The notes below the pieces were generated by a model that did not search any database, was not told the origin of the DNA, and saw only the letters and a list, made by a program, of their open reading frames with translations. Source: Candidatus Poribacteria bacterium (GTDB lineage: Bacteria; Poribacteria; WGA-4E; WGA-3G). From it: a stretch of DNA of 64,000 nucleotides. The stretch is from contig JAJECN010000046.1 of the NCBI GenBank assembly GCA_022821965.1, forward strand, positions 60,722 through 124,721, given 5' to 3'. This document shows positions 10,201 through 19,381 of the stretch, piece by piece. The translations under genes and the position numbers were made by a program. Numbering within the stretch: the stretch's first letter is position 1; each line of letters begins with the position of its first letter.

Positions 10201-10913
10201 GCGATGGGAAACCGTTCTCGCAACGTCTCTGTCTCAATCTGGGCAGTATGTGGAGGTAAGACAACCCGTTTATCGGCATCGATGAGTTCGGTATCCAAGT
10301 TAACCTGCTTCAAACCGGTAATGTCAGGATAAATATTCGGTTGAAGCTCAACGTTACCACCACCACTCGCCTGATTTTCAGTGGTTAAATAGCAAACATA
10401 GAGGTCCGCCGCAGCGGAAATTTGGAAGGCGCAGTTAACCCAATCTTTGAGTTCCTGAAATGTACTCGGTTCAATAAGCGGCGTATAGACATGCCGTGCC
10501 AGAAATCGGGAATCGGCAGGGACTTGCGTGCTGTGCGACCACGTGTCATCACCGACAACCACAACAGCACCACCGGTTGTGCCTGCGAGATTACTAATCG
10601 CCAGCGCATCAGATGCAACATGGAAGCCGACACTCTTCATAAACGCAATCGCCCGGACATCCGCCATCTGCGAACCGTTGAGACGTGCAATACTCAACGC
10701 TTCATTATTGGCTATCTGAGCAACGATACCGTTAGTTTTTAACAACTCCGCATTGCGTTGCAGTATGTCAAAGACTTCAGCAATAGGCGAGCCGGGATAA
10801 CCTGTCAGAAGACTGACACCACTCTCTAAGGCACCCTTGACTAACAATTCGCACCCAGTATAGACGTGCGTCCCGCTGGCTTGTGTAAACCTTTCATCCA
10901 TTTTTTTGTCCAT
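7287..10913 (-). CDS. Fused indolepyruvate:ferredoxin oxidoreductase (IorA-IorB type)
   Basis: A single chain of about 1208 residues joining domains that are separate subunits in archaea. N-terminal GYPGSPIAEVFD begins the pyrimidine-binding domain; the TPP-binding domain has CPGCPHRDSSSVF, then GDIGCYSM and MGDSTFFHGG. Two [4Fe-4S] clusters follow: C-x2-C-x2-C-x5-C in CEFCRECTTATGC and a second in CVSDGACARIKYACP. The gamma-like domain starts at AAGVGGMGIGT. The enzyme oxidatively decarboxylates aryl 2-oxoacids and reduces ferredoxin. The frame can open at 10976, 10913 or 10901; conserved sequence begins after 10901, and AAGG lies beside the later two. Confidence 0.9.
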   Translation of the reverse strand: MDKKMDERFTQASGTHVYTGCELLVKGALESGVSLLTGYPGSPIAEVFDILQRNAELLKTNGIVAQIANNEALSIARLNGSQMADVRAIAFMKSVGFHVASDALAISNLAGTTGGAVVVVGDDTWSHSTQVPADSRFLARHVYTPLIEPSTFQELKDWVNCAFQISAAADLYVCYLTTENQASGGGNVELQPNIYPDITGLKQVNLDTELIDADKRVVLPPHTAQIETETLRERFPIALETARELGLNEILFGDARKPKLAMRGIEETSRKKRHPLGFVSAGLAHSCLLHALGELNLYGDIPILKLGMTHPIDADMVKEFAEKVDEIYVVEEKRPLLENEIKALLTHAYQNGDIERYINVWGKQFPDDLAGIPTVSGLDASILIQKLIPLLKHRLRTNGALVDLEHLAREDALQKQVSEQQVDIPKRTPTFCPGCPHRDSSSVFLEITEQFMDADYMKKHHDSGPVDLVFHGDIGCYSMLKYEPFPRLMHNLSAMALGGGSGAGIDPFIENKQIVFMGDSTFFHGGMAAISDSIKNNQDIAYIILDNQTTAMTGHQPTPAGELDLLGNPTFAQDIEKVAQGLVGDSEIDIVRTNPEDRVNYKKYLENTILKPGVKIVIADKECAITYHRRIRSEQRKTIAKDGFLKYEKHINITPEVCEFCRECTTATGCPGLKIVDTDYGEKIAIDQSNCVSDGACARIKYACPAFEEVIVTRKRPPQEQAIASGNRKFLSDEPLPPPPLLTFERDWNMYAAGVGGMGIGTISKVLVVAGYLQGYNVAFCDRKGLAIRNGGVYTHITYTQPGVHASPMIPYGKADLLLGLDILEAVRGITAQSLFRVASPDRTAAMVNTAKTETISTLIGKDDFDPDTLEEALQTHTNADAYFGVDLFAISEELFGNKLYANMMLLGTAFQRQLIPVELEPLQLALKQMVPHADLDTNMKAFTVGCRLALEFPESTVGAASVKTLGNYTEMLKSKRQILERKRGGKRLSQEYVTLVEGVVGKLNLNSDDIHRLLALYIYDLVQFEGINYARLYVEKVKQVNARDSETYNYRATKAAVRYLHKVMLIKDEVYVAHLLTSEEKLARDKELYKVDTENGDKIKYVHLNRPHFTVMGLDFEADIDARNWQLNLMKRMKFLRRWLSKWHAKEKAFREWYITRVIDTFAPTDAEAYKKHLHALECVEEVRGYREIRYPKMEVAKQTVEELLER

Positions 10914-10986
10914 CCTTAGCTTAAAGCATACGGATTCGACAGAAAGAGCACTCAATTGGTTTGCAAGCGACACCATTAAACGCTAC

Positions 10987-12729
10987 TTATTTTTCAGACA
11001 ACAACTCTCGTGCATGGGCAAGCCCTATTTCGGTTTCTTTGCCACCGTGCATTCGGGCGATCTCGTTAACCTGTTCTTCTGCGGTCAGCGGTTTTGCTGT
11101 AATTAACGTGCGTTCGCCGACGACATCTTTATCGACTCGGAAATGGCTATCCGCAAAACGCGCAATCTGCGGGAGATGCGTAATACAGATAACTTGCGCA
11201 AATTCTGAAAGTTCCTTCAACTTCTTGCCGACCACATCCGCAACCTTGCCGCCGATGCCGCTATCAACTTCGTCAAAAAGCAACGTCGGAATCTCATCAA
11301 CCTGAACCAGCACTGTCTTTAACGCGAGCATGATGCGTGAAATTTCACCACCTGACGCAATTCTGGCAATCGGACGCGCTTCGGAACCGACATTCGGTGC
11401 AATCAAGAACTCAACATCGTCCATTCCGTCGGAACGGAACGCATAGCGTTTCCCATCTATCTGAAATGGACCGCGTTCGTCCGGTATATGACGGACGGAT
11501 GCCTGAAACTCCGCCTTATCCATGCCGAGTGTCCGAAGCTCCTTCTCAATCCGTTCCGAAAGATGATTCGCAACGTGAAGTCGTTTCGCAGAGAGTGCAG
11601 TAGATAAATGCTGTGCTTCTTGGATCGTTTTGTGAATCTCTTCTTGAAGCGCATCCTGCTTCTCTGAACCGAGTTGCAGGGTCTCCAATTTCTGCTCGGC
11701 TTCCGCGTGATAGGCTAATATCTCTGGAATAGAATTGCCATAACGCCGTTTGAGCCTCCCAATCAATGCCAACCGGTCCGTAACCTCCTCCAACCGCATC
11801 GGGTTAGACTCCATCGCCTCGGCATAGTGGCGGACCTGTAACGTAATGTCCTCCAATTCATAGAGCGATGATTCCAACCGATCCTGCAATTCCGAGAGGC
11901 TGTCATCAAATTCCGACAACTTTGTAAGTTCTTTCGCAGCAGCTTTTAGGCGTTCAACCGGACTACCAAAACCAGCACCCCCATCGTCATCAAGTTGTCG
12001 ATACGCCCTGTCCGCCGATTCACTTAACGCCTCTGCGTTTTTGAGGATCCGAGCTTCATCCGCCAGTCTTTCGTCCTCGCCTTCCTCCAGATTTGCCGAG
12101 GTAAGCTCTTTAATCTCAAACTCAAGGAGTTCCTTTTCCCGTTCCGATGCTTTCAAAGTCTCTGTGAGAGAGGCTGCTTCTTGTTGCAAGGCTCGCAGTT
12201 GCGTGTATACTTTTCCAACGTGTTGACGCGCCTCACTGCTACCACCGAAATCATCTAAAAGCTTGAGATGCGTCTGCGTCCTAAACAACGATTGATGTTC
12301 ATGTTGACCGTGGATATCAACAAGTAATGTACCGAGTGCTTGCAACTGCTTTAGATTCACCAAACGCCCGTTGACAAGGCAGCGGCTCCTACCGCGCGCC
12401 GTAATCCTTCTGGAGAGAATCACGACATCCGATGGATCCAATACGTCGCTCAAAGCGTCTGCCAATAACGGATCATCAGTCTCATTCTGTGCCGAGTGCC
12501 AGATTGGATGCTCATCGTCAGGGGCAACACTTACTTCTACTTCTGCAAAATTGGCACCTTCGCGCACAATGTCAGCAGAGGCTCTCTCACCCAATACCAA
12601 TCCGATCGACTTGAGAATGACTGATTTGCCAGCCCCCGTCTCACCGGTGAAAATATTCAATCCCGGTGATAGTTCCAATTCAAGTTCATCTATGAGGGCA
12701 ATGTTGCGGATAGAGAATGTTTCGATCAT
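10987..12729 (-). CDS. recN: DNA repair protein RecN
   Basis: A 580-residue SMC-like ATPase of the RecN family, within the usual length. FTGETGAGKSVILKSIGLVLG is the Walker A region (near residue 30), followed by coiled coil from about 170 to 370, ASGGEISRIMLALK as the ABC signature and PTLLFDEVDSGIGG as Walker B. RecN tethers DNA ends and supports RecA-dependent double-strand break repair. It follows nadK with a gap of 134 bases; the nadK-recN pairing is common in bacteria. The oxidoreductase gene starts within 10-85 bases of its stop. Confidence 0.95.
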   Translation of the reverse strand: MIETFSIRNIALIDELELELSPGLNIFTGETGAGKSVILKSIGLVLGERASADIVREGANFAEVEVSVAPDDEHPIWHSAQNETDDPLLADALSDVLDPSDVVILSRRITARGRSRCLVNGRLVNLKQLQALGTLLVDIHGQHEHQSLFRTQTHLKLLDDFGGSSEARQHVGKVYTQLRALQQEAASLTETLKASEREKELLEFEIKELTSANLEEGEDERLADEARILKNAEALSESADRAYRQLDDDGGAGFGSPVERLKAAAKELTKLSEFDDSLSELQDRLESSLYELEDITLQVRHYAEAMESNPMRLEEVTDRLALIGRLKRRYGNSIPEILAYHAEAEQKLETLQLGSEKQDALQEEIHKTIQEAQHLSTALSAKRLHVANHLSERIEKELRTLGMDKAEFQASVRHIPDERGPFQIDGKRYAFRSDGMDDVEFLIAPNVGSEARPIARIASGGEISRIMLALKTVLVQVDEIPTLLFDEVDSGIGGKVADVVGKKLKELSEFAQVICITHLPQIARFADSHFRVDKDVVGERTLITAKPLTAEEQVNEIARMHGGKETEIGLAHARELLSEK

Positions 12730-12863
12730 TTTTTCTAATGTTCCGGTTCGTTGAGGAAGTATATAGCAAAAATAATCCCGTCCGTATATCTAACCCGCCT
12801 ACCGTTTCTCAGTAACGGGGGACCCCGGTTAGGCTTACAAACTTTGGCTGATGGAGAATCTCA
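12730..12863. other. Gap between nadK and recN containing a G/C-run palindrome
   Basis: CTAACC near 12790 and GGTTAG near 12828 flank CCTACCG...AACGGGGG, so the stretch can fold into an imperfect hairpin. No T-run follows. It resembles the other intergenic palindromes of this window rather than a textbook terminator. Confidence 0.35.
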
Positions 12864-13742
12864 TCAGGCACGTTTGATGCCTTCGCCTAACATCAGTTTT
12901 TCACGCAAGGCTCTGTAGTAACTATGGTGTTGTGACCGTATCAGTTGAATTGTCCGTTCTGCTTTCTCTACTTTTATGACCGCTCCCGCGGTGAGGCTGT
13001 GTGTCTCACGTTGACCGTCCACGAAAACATCTACATTCTGATATGCGGCGCGCATCTTGACGGTTATCTCCGCATCGCCATCAGCGATGAATGGACGCAC
13101 TGTCAAACTATGTGGCGCAATCGGCGTGAGCAGAATCGCCTCCAATTGTGGTGAAATGATAGTGCCAGCACACGAAAGCGAATAGCCAGTCGAACCGCTC
13201 GGCGTTGCGATGATTAACCCATCGGCGTTATACGGTATAAAGAGCTCCCCATCAACATACGCATCTAATTCTATGAGACGTGTATAGTGCCGAATGACAA
13301 CGTCGTTGAGTGCAAAAGCCCGAAACGGTTGTGGAAACCCTTGCCTATCCACGACCACTTCTAACATCATTCGGTGTTCTACCCGATACGCGCCTGCCAA
13401 GGTCGCCTTCAAAGTCGGATAGAGTTCATCAAGGGATGCATCCGTCAGAAACCCAAGCGTCCCGATATTGATCGCCAAGATAGGTACATTTTCAATCTGT
13501 GGCGTATGGGCTGCGCTCAATAGTGTCCCATCTCCACCGAGAACGAGAAGCACATCTGCCTGCTCTACCACCGCCGTTTTGGAGATGCCGGTTTGGGGCA
13601 GTTCTAATTCAACGGCTTGTTCCTCCGGTAGAAGTGGCGTAATACCCCGCTCCTTCAGCCATACAGACACACCTTCAACGACACCCGCTGCGTTCTCTTT
13701 GGTAGTATTAACAAATAAGCCGATGTTTTTTATTTTTTTCAT
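12864..13742 (-). CDS. nadK: NAD kinase
   Basis: A 292-residue enzyme that phosphorylates NAD to NADP. LVLGGDGTLLSAAH holds the GGDGT motif of the NAD kinase/diacylglycerol kinase fold, and NADGLIIATPSGSTGYSLS holds the NE/D and TPTGSTAY-like segments that bind NAD. Length is typical. It is located 27 bases after the DUF368 gene on the same strand, within the leftward block ending in aroE. Confidence 0.95.
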   Translation of the reverse strand: MKKIKNIGLFVNTTKENAAGVVEGVSVWLKERGITPLLPEEQAVELELPQTGISKTAVVEQADVLLVLGGDGTLLSAAHTPQIENVPILAINIGTLGFLTDASLDELYPTLKATLAGAYRVEHRMMLEVVVDRQGFPQPFRAFALNDVVIRHYTRLIELDAYVDGELFIPYNADGLIIATPSGSTGYSLSCAGTIISPQLEAILLTPIAPHSLTVRPFIADGDAEITVKMRAAYQNVDVFVDGQRETHSLTAGAVIKVEKAERTIQLIRSQHHSYYRALREKLMLGEGIKRA

Positions 13743-13769
13743 TTGACCGAAAACCTACAACCATTACAT

Positions 13770-14798
13770 CTAATTCTCCAAACGGGTAAACAGAAAAATC
13801 ACACCACAACCGATCAGAAAAGCCCCCATCGTAATCAGCAGATTCATATCGAGTGGCGGTAAGATGTGGGCGGTATCTATCCGTTCCCCATCAACCATCG
13901 CAAACTCGCGAAAGGGCCATAACCCGTAAAGTGAACCCACCATCAAACCGATGAGAAAGGCGATCGTCAGGTTCCGGTAACGTTCCAGTAGATAGTTGAG
14001 TAACCGTGTGAATGCGAGAAGCCCGAACAAGCACCCAATCGCGGCGAAACCGAGTATCAGCAAACTACTTAACATCGATTCGGATAAAACGCCCTTGAGT
14101 AATTTCGGCACACCCTCTACTAACGTATTTATCGCCGTTAAGAGCGGAAAATAGACACCCAACGCGAGCATCAGAAAGGAGCCGCTGATGCCCGGCAGAA
14201 TCATCGCTGAAACAGCCAACGCACCGCTCCCAAAAAAGAGCCCAAGTTCCCAATACGTTGGGAATCCAGTCGCGCTTTCGGCAGGACTCTCCATTGCTGC
14301 CGCGTCTCCCGACTTATACGCAACCCGCTCCAATTGTTTTTCACCCATACCGAAAGACAGGCTTAATATCAGAGCAACGGCAATTAACAGGACAATCAAT
14401 TCCTTGCCGCCAAACCGTTTCAGCATTCGCAACGGTATCAGAATAGATGTCAAAATCAACCCGCTAAAGAAGCCGTAAGTCGCATCGTGCTGATTGTTCA
14501 GCAGATAGACAATCAGTTTTGACGTAAGCAACAAGGCAGCGATCGCGCCAATTCCCAACAGTGCCAGAAATCCGAAATCGATACGGCGAAGTTCGTCTCC
14601 TGCTTCTGTGAAAGCACGCCTCTTTAATCGGACAACCCCAAGTAATTTTTTAACCGTTGAAAACCCAATACGTCGTAAGGCACCGATGAGTCGTTCATAG
14701 ATGCCCAAAACGAGTGCGAGAGTCCCGCCACTCATACCGGGGATAATATTAGCAATGCCTATCAGAAAACCGTTAACAAATAGTCGGAGTGAATTCAT
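13770..14798 (-). CDS. DUF368 (PopT-type) polyprenyl-phosphate translocase candidate
   Basis: A 342-residue membrane protein with about ten hydrophobic segments. VNGFLIGIANIIPGMSGG at residues 8-25 and the second GMILPGISGS-like segment (AMILPGISGSFLML) are the duplicated DUF368 signatures. Members named PopT have been shown to help recycle undecaprenyl phosphate to the cytoplasmic face. That role fits the neighbouring glycosyltransferase, whose products would use a polyprenyl carrier. A long heptamer-built inverted repeat sits immediately upstream of the start codon. Family assignment is confident; activity in this organism is inferred. Confidence 0.88.
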   Translation of the reverse strand: MNSLRLFVNGFLIGIANIIPGMSGGTLALVLGIYERLIGALRRIGFSTVKKLLGVVRLKRRAFTEAGDELRRIDFGFLALLGIGAIAALLLTSKLIVYLLNNQHDATYGFFSGLILTSILIPLRMLKRFGGKELIVLLIAVALILSLSFGMGEKQLERVAYKSGDAAAMESPAESATGFPTYWELGLFFGSGALAVSAMILPGISGSFLMLALGVYFPLLTAINTLVEGVPKLLKGVLSESMLSSLLILGFAAIGCLFGLLAFTRLLNYLLERYRNLTIAFLIGLMVGSLYGLWPFREFAMVDGERIDTAHILPPLDMNLLITMGAFLIGCGVIFLFTRLEN

Positions 14799-14802
14799 GT
14801 AT

Positions 14803-14905
14803 TAGTTGTCAGAAGGAATGGCTGTCAGCCATCAGTTGTCAGCCGTCAGCAAAGAGATTCTCTTGCTGATGGTTTCCGACAGCCGACAGCCGATAGCCAA
14901 CTCCC
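14803..14905. repeat. Long inverted repeat built of heptamers (TCAGTTG/TCGGCTG type)
   Basis: The left arm starts GTTGTCAGAAGGAATGGC and contains several TCAG(C/T)(C/T)(A/G) units. The right arm contains the inverse complements (CCGACAGCCGACAGCC, GGCTATCGGC on the other strand), and GGAATGG/CCATTCC closes both ends. Arms of about 45 bases surround a short centre near 14855. It fills the gap between the glycosyltransferase and DUF368 genes and would form a large imperfect hairpin in their transcript. Confidence 0.65.
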
Positions 14906-14910
14906 ATTCC

Positions 14911-15573
14911 TCATAAACTCCGAAGCAATAACCTTGTAAAGAGCCACATCTCGCGAAGCGGTTTAATATGGCTGACTTCATCGCCATACCGTGTTTGAAT
15001 CGGTAAACTCTCAATCCGAAATCCGAGTCGTCCGGCTTTTATCAGGAGTTCAGATTCCGTTTCATAACGCTCGGTCTCCAGATGAACCTGCCGCAAAACA
15101 TCAGCACGGATAAGCCGATATCCCGACTGGAAATCCGGCACCCGCTGCCCACACAACTTGGAACCGACATAAGAAATTAAGCGGTTATTGACACGTCTAT
15201 GAAACGGCATCAACACCAGCGAGTCACGCTTTGTCCTTGCCCCGATGAGTATATCGGGACGTGTGTTATGAAAATGTTCCAAAAAGCGTGGTATATCCGC
15301 CGGTTCATGCTGGCGATCACTGTCCATCGTGCAGATCAATTCATAGCCGTGCGTGAGCGCATAAGCGAAGCCTTTTCGTAAGGCACTCCCCTTACCACAA
15401 TTCATAGCGTTCACCAAACAGACAGCACCAGACGCTATCGCAATCTCACCTGTTTCATCTGACGAACCATCGTCAATGACAACAATATCGCTGATAAATT
15501 CAGATGACTCCTGAATTATCTGACCAATTGTTTTGGATTCATTGTAAGCCGGTAGCAGCAGACATGTTTTCAT
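14911..15573 (-). CDS. Family 2 glycosyltransferase (dolichol-phosphate mannosyltransferase-like)
   Basis: A 220-residue GT2 enzyme. MKTCLLLPAYNESKTIGQII and VVIDDGSSDETGEIA form the nucleotide-sugar binding half, TMDSDRQHEPADIP contains the DxD metal site, and FQSGYRLIRADVL is the acceptor-side GYR signature. This layout belongs to soluble DPM1-like enzymes that load a sugar onto a polyprenyl phosphate on the cytoplasmic side. There is no membrane anchor. The downstream DUF368 gene may recycle the same carrier. Sugar and acceptor are not determined. Confidence 0.9.
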   Translation of the reverse strand: MKTCLLLPAYNESKTIGQIIQESSEFISDIVVIDDGSSDETGEIAIASGAVCLVNAMNCGKGSALRKGFAYALTHGYELICTMDSDRQHEPADIPRFLEHFHNTRPDILIGARTKRDSLVLMPFHRRVNNRLISYVGSKLCGQRVPDFQSGYRLIRADVLRQVHLETERYETESELLIKAGRLGFRIESLPIQTRYGDEVSHIKPLREMWLFTRLLLRSL

Positions 15574-15644
15574 ATTTCTGAATTATTATACTACAGAAGT
15601 GACTTTCTGTCAAACGATTATTATGTGAAGATCCTCAATTTCAC

Positions 15645-15673
15645 TTGCAATCCATTGCAAGTTTGTGTATAAT
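15645..15673 (+). promoter_or_regulatory. Strong sigma70-type promoter for the restriction-modification gene
   Basis: TTGCAA (15645-15650), exactly 17 bases, then a perfect TATAAT (15668-15673). Transcription would start near 15680, about 35 bases before the ATG. ATTGCAA occurs again at 15654-15660 inside the spacer, a possible site for an autoregulator. Confidence 0.65.
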
Positions 15674-15714
15674 ACACTTCACACAAATTGACGAATTAGG
15701 GAACCAACACAAGG

Positions 15715-18700
15715 ATGCGAAATATCAAACCGACCCATAAACCGATAACAAACTTCTACGCTGAGCTCAAACAATACGAAAGCCTCGGCGCAACAAATGA
15801 AACCGAAGTCCGACTCGCTTTTGCCACACTCTTCCAACACTACGCCAGACAAAACAATCTAACGCTTATCTGCGAAAAATCACTCCGAACACCGCAAAAT
15901 ACCACAATTTACGTCGATGGCATGCTCACCGATAACGTCTTCGGCTTGCCGCGCGGCTACTGGGAAGCGAAGGACCTCCACGACAATCTCGCTACAGCGG
16001 TTAGACAGAAATTCGACGCAGGCTATCCGCAGGATAATATACTCTTTACAACCCAAGAACGCGCCATCCTCTACCAAGATGGACAAGAGGTCATGGATGT
16101 CGGTATCGCTGACGCAGAGGCGTTTATTCGGGTACTTCACGCCTTCTTCAGTTACGAACAGGCGGACGTTGCTAATTGGGAACGCGCCGCTGTTGAATTT
16201 AAAGACAAAGTGCCAGCACTCGGTGAACGTGCCGCAGCTTTGATCCAAAACGAAGAGGCAACCAACGCTCGGTTTCAAGAGGCGTTCGCGGACTTCTATC
16301 GCCACTGTCAAGAGGCAATTAATCCCAATCTCTCAAAGTCTGCTGTCGAGGAGATGCTCATCCAACACCTCTTGACGGAACGGATTTTCCGCACCGTTTT
16401 TGACAATCCCGATTTCACGCGCCGAAATATCATCGCACGTGAAATTGAAAATGTGATTGACGCGCTCACATGGCAGGCTTATAACCGCTCCGAGTTTCTC
16501 CGCGAGCTCAATCCGTTCTACGGTGCGATTGAACGCGCCGCTGCAACCTTCATAGACTTCTCACAGAAACAACATTTTCTCAATACTGTGTACGAGCAGT
16601 TTTTTCAAGGTTTCTCCGTAAAGGTCGCTGATACACACGGCATCGTCTACACACCGCAGCCGATCGTTAATTTCATGGTGAAAAGCGTCTCCCATCTACT
16701 TGTAACCGAGTTTGGACGTTCACTCTCGGATACAGGCGTTCACATCATCGATCCTTTTGTCGGCACCGGTAACTTCATCGTGCGGCTTGTCCAAGCAATT
16801 GATAAAACCGCACTCAAGGCGAAATATAGCGATGAACTCCACTGCAATGAGGTGTTACTGATGCCTTATTACATTGCCAGCATGAACATTGAGCATGAGT
16901 TTTACGTTGCCACAAACCAGTATCAACCTTTTGACCACCTTTGCCTCGTAGATACATTCGATCTGACAGCCGAGCGTCAGTTGTCCTTGTTCGCGCAGGA
17001 GAACACACGGCGGGTTGAGCGGCAGAAGGAGACAGAGATGTTTGTGGTTATCGGGAATCCACCCTACAATGCACGGCAGATGGATGAGAACGATGCCAAC
17101 AAGAACCGTAAGTATCCCGAATTAGATAGACAGATTCAAGAAACTTATGCCGAAGCTTCTACTGCAACGAACAAAACCGCCCTCTATGATCCCTACGTCA
17201 AAGCAATCCACTGGGCATTAAATAGAGTTGAAACAGATGGGATCGTAGCATTTGTGACGAATCACAACTTTATCGATGGTCAGGCGTTCGATGGGATGCG
17301 GAAACATCTCTCCGATGCGTGTGATAAAATCTATCTGCTGGATCTGGGCGGCAATATCCGTAAAGGTCACACCGGGGATGCCAATGTCTTTGACATTCAG
17401 GTGGGGGTGAGTATTAACCTGTTCGTGAAAAAGGGTCAGCATAGAGGCGAGGTTGCAAACCCCGACAGCGAAGTGATAGCACCTGCCGAGATTTTTTACA
17501 ATGGTGAGACGGCGGAGATACCTAAAGAAGCGACCTTTGAATTTCTGGACGCGTGCGAACATATCGGCAATGTCAACTGGGATTCTATTCAACCCGACGC
17601 GCGCCATACCTGGCTCACCGAAGGGCTCCGTGAAGATTTTGAAACTTTTATGCCAATCGGGAGTAAGCAAGCAAAAGCAGCAAGGGGTGAGGTATCAGGT
17701 GTGATTTTCCACCAATTCAGTAGTGGAGTGAAAACAAATCGCGATGCGTGGGCAATCAACTTTGCCGAGGATGCTCTCAGCGAGAATGTCATACGAATGA
17801 TAGATACTTACAATACACAGGCACTCAAATGGAAGCAGCAAACGGCAAGGGATGTTGATGATTTTGTAGCGTATGACAACGAGAGAATTAGTTGGAGTTC
17901 AGGTTTAAAACAGAAGTTGCTAAGTGGATACATTTCAGAATTCAGTTCAGAAAGAATACGACAGACGCTCTACCGTCCGTTCACAAAGTCTCGCCTTTAC
18001 TTTGACAGATTCATGGCAGAGAGGGTATACGTATTTCCATCTATTTTCCCGACTCCTCAGACTGAAACTGAAAATCGGGTAATTTGCGTCAATGTCTCAC
18101 GAGAGAAACCCTTTACCTGTCTCATAGCCAATTGCATTCCTGAACATATTATGACAGGCGGTTTTGGCTCAGCTGGGCAGTACTTTCCGTTCTACATCTA
18201 TAATGAAGATGGCACAAACCGTCGTGAGAACATCACAGATTGGGCATTGGCACAGTTCCGAGAGCATTACAGAGACGCGAACATCATCAAATGGGACATT
18301 TTCCACTATACGTACGCGCTCCTGCATCATCCAGCGTACCGCGAGCATTATCAAGTGAACCTTAAGCGAGATTTGCCCCATATTCCATACGCGCCCAAAT
18401 TTTGGGAATTCGCTGAGGCTGGCAGACGGTTGGCAGACATCCACATCCACTATGAAGACCAACCCCAGTATAAATTAGACCTGATTGAAACACCGGATAT
18501 GCCCTTGGATTGGCGTGTAGAGCAGATGAAATTCTCTTCTAAAGACAAAACACAGATAAAATACAACGATTTCTTGACATTGGCGGGTATCCCTGCCGAG
18601 GCGTTACAGTATCGGTTAGGCAACCGCTCGGCGTTGGAGTGGGTGGTGGATCAGTATCGCGTAAAAACAGATAGGCGGAGCGGCATCGAGAACGATCCAA

Positions 18701-18822
18701 ACCGCGCAGATGATGAGACCTACATCGTGGATCTGATTCGGAAGGTCATCAGTGTGAGCTTGGAGACGGTGGAGATTGTTGAGCGGTTGTCGGCGTTGGA
18801 TATTGGCGCGGAGGAATCATAA
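15715..18822 (+). CDS. Single-chain restriction-modification enzyme (type IIG-like: nuclease plus N6-adenine methyltransferase)
   Basis: A 1035-residue protein. The N-terminus has a PD-(D/E)xK-like site: Asp in VDGMLTD near residue 69-74 and W-E84-A-K86-D in RGYWEAKDLHD. A helical connector follows, then the gamma-class amino-methyltransferase core with motif I IIDPFVGTGNF (about 346-356) and motif IV GNPPY (447-451). The last 350 residues probably hold target recognition (FSSGVKTNRDAW, RPFTKSRLYFDRF). There is no helicase motif, unlike the longer LlaGI/type ISP enzymes, so a type IIG layout fits best. No separate specificity gene is present. The target sequence is unknown. Confidence 0.85.
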   Translation: MRNIKPTHKPITNFYAELKQYESLGATNETEVRLAFATLFQHYARQNNLTLICEKSLRTPQNTTIYVDGMLTDNVFGLPRGYWEAKDLHDNLATAVRQKFDAGYPQDNILFTTQERAILYQDGQEVMDVGIADAEAFIRVLHAFFSYEQADVANWERAAVEFKDKVPALGERAAALIQNEEATNARFQEAFADFYRHCQEAINPNLSKSAVEEMLIQHLLTERIFRTVFDNPDFTRRNIIAREIENVIDALTWQAYNRSEFLRELNPFYGAIERAAATFIDFSQKQHFLNTVYEQFFQGFSVKVADTHGIVYTPQPIVNFMVKSVSHLLVTEFGRSLSDTGVHIIDPFVGTGNFIVRLVQAIDKTALKAKYSDELHCNEVLLMPYYIASMNIEHEFYVATNQYQPFDHLCLVDTFDLTAERQLSLFAQENTRRVERQKETEMFVVIGNPPYNARQMDENDANKNRKYPELDRQIQETYAEASTATNKTALYDPYVKAIHWALNRVETDGIVAFVTNHNFIDGQAFDGMRKHLSDACDKIYLLDLGGNIRKGHTGDANVFDIQVGVSINLFVKKGQHRGEVANPDSEVIAPAEIFYNGETAEIPKEATFEFLDACEHIGNVNWDSIQPDARHTWLTEGLREDFETFMPIGSKQAKAARGEVSGVIFHQFSSGVKTNRDAWAINFAEDALSENVIRMIDTYNTQALKWKQQTARDVDDFVAYDNERISWSSGLKQKLLSGYISEFSSERIRQTLYRPFTKSRLYFDRFMAERVYVFPSIFPTPQTETENRVICVNVSREKPFTCLIANCIPEHIMTGGFGSAGQYFPFYIYNEDGTNRRENITDWALAQFREHYRDANIIKWDIFHYTYALLHHPAYREHYQVNLKRDLPHIPYAPKFWEFAEAGRRLADIHIHYEDQPQYKLDLIETPDMPLDWRVEQMKFSSKDKTQIKYNDFLTLAGIPAEALQYRLGNRSALEWVVDQYRVKTDRRSGIENDPNRADDETYIVDLIRKVISVSLETVEIVERLSALDIGAEES

Positions 18823-18898
18823 TATTTATGAAAAGAGAGTTTATAGCAATTGCGTTAATGACACCGTTGTCAGAATTATTGAAAAGGAAAATAACAAA

Positions 18899-19246
18899 AT
18901 GACATTTTATCTATTAGAACCAATTTCAGGAGAAGTTGGAAAACAGCTTATAAATATAAGTATATCACGTAGATTTTACGTATCCCCAACGGATGATCTT
19001 AAAGAAGAAAATCCTAAAAGATATGGACATTTAAAAAGCCATTGCATAATTATAGAAATGGATTCTAATGACCAATCTTCCTATATACTTTTAGATGGGT
19101 CATATGATAAGTGTTCAAAGGAAATGAAAAAGGTATACAGAAAAATAAAGAACAATGAAAATATCCGAAGGATTATCAATATTGTATCACCCATTATTGG
19201 TGCAATAGCAGGGGCAATAGCAATATTTTTTCTGAATGAAAAATAA
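18899..19246 (+). CDS. Small AT-rich protein with C-terminal membrane segment, unknown
   Basis: A 115-residue protein, MTFYLLEPISGEVGK onward, preceded by AAAAGGAAA at a suitable distance. Residues about 95-112 (IVSPIIGAIAGAIAIFFL) form one hydrophobic segment at the extreme C-terminus, so most of the protein should face the cytoplasm. It is far more AT-rich than the upstream gene. A 24-codon frame at 18828-18902 ends in an ATGA overlap with this start and could couple translation. No family recognised; linkage to the restriction-modification gene (77 bases) suggests co-acquisition. Confidence 0.6.
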   Translation: MTFYLLEPISGEVGKQLINISISRRFYVSPTDDLKEENPKRYGHLKSHCIIIEMDSNDQSSYILLDGSYDKCSKEMKKVYRKIKNNENIRRIINIVSPIIGAIAGAIAIFFLNEK

Positions 19247-19381
19247 ATTCAAATGTTTCTTGAATCCCAAAACTACTTATTGCGTAGAAAAAACTTCAGA
19301 AACTTGACATCGTAAACTGAATTTATAAGTGTCAATTTAGCGTGTCCGATAAGCAAGATGGTACTGATTTGAGAAGGCAGC

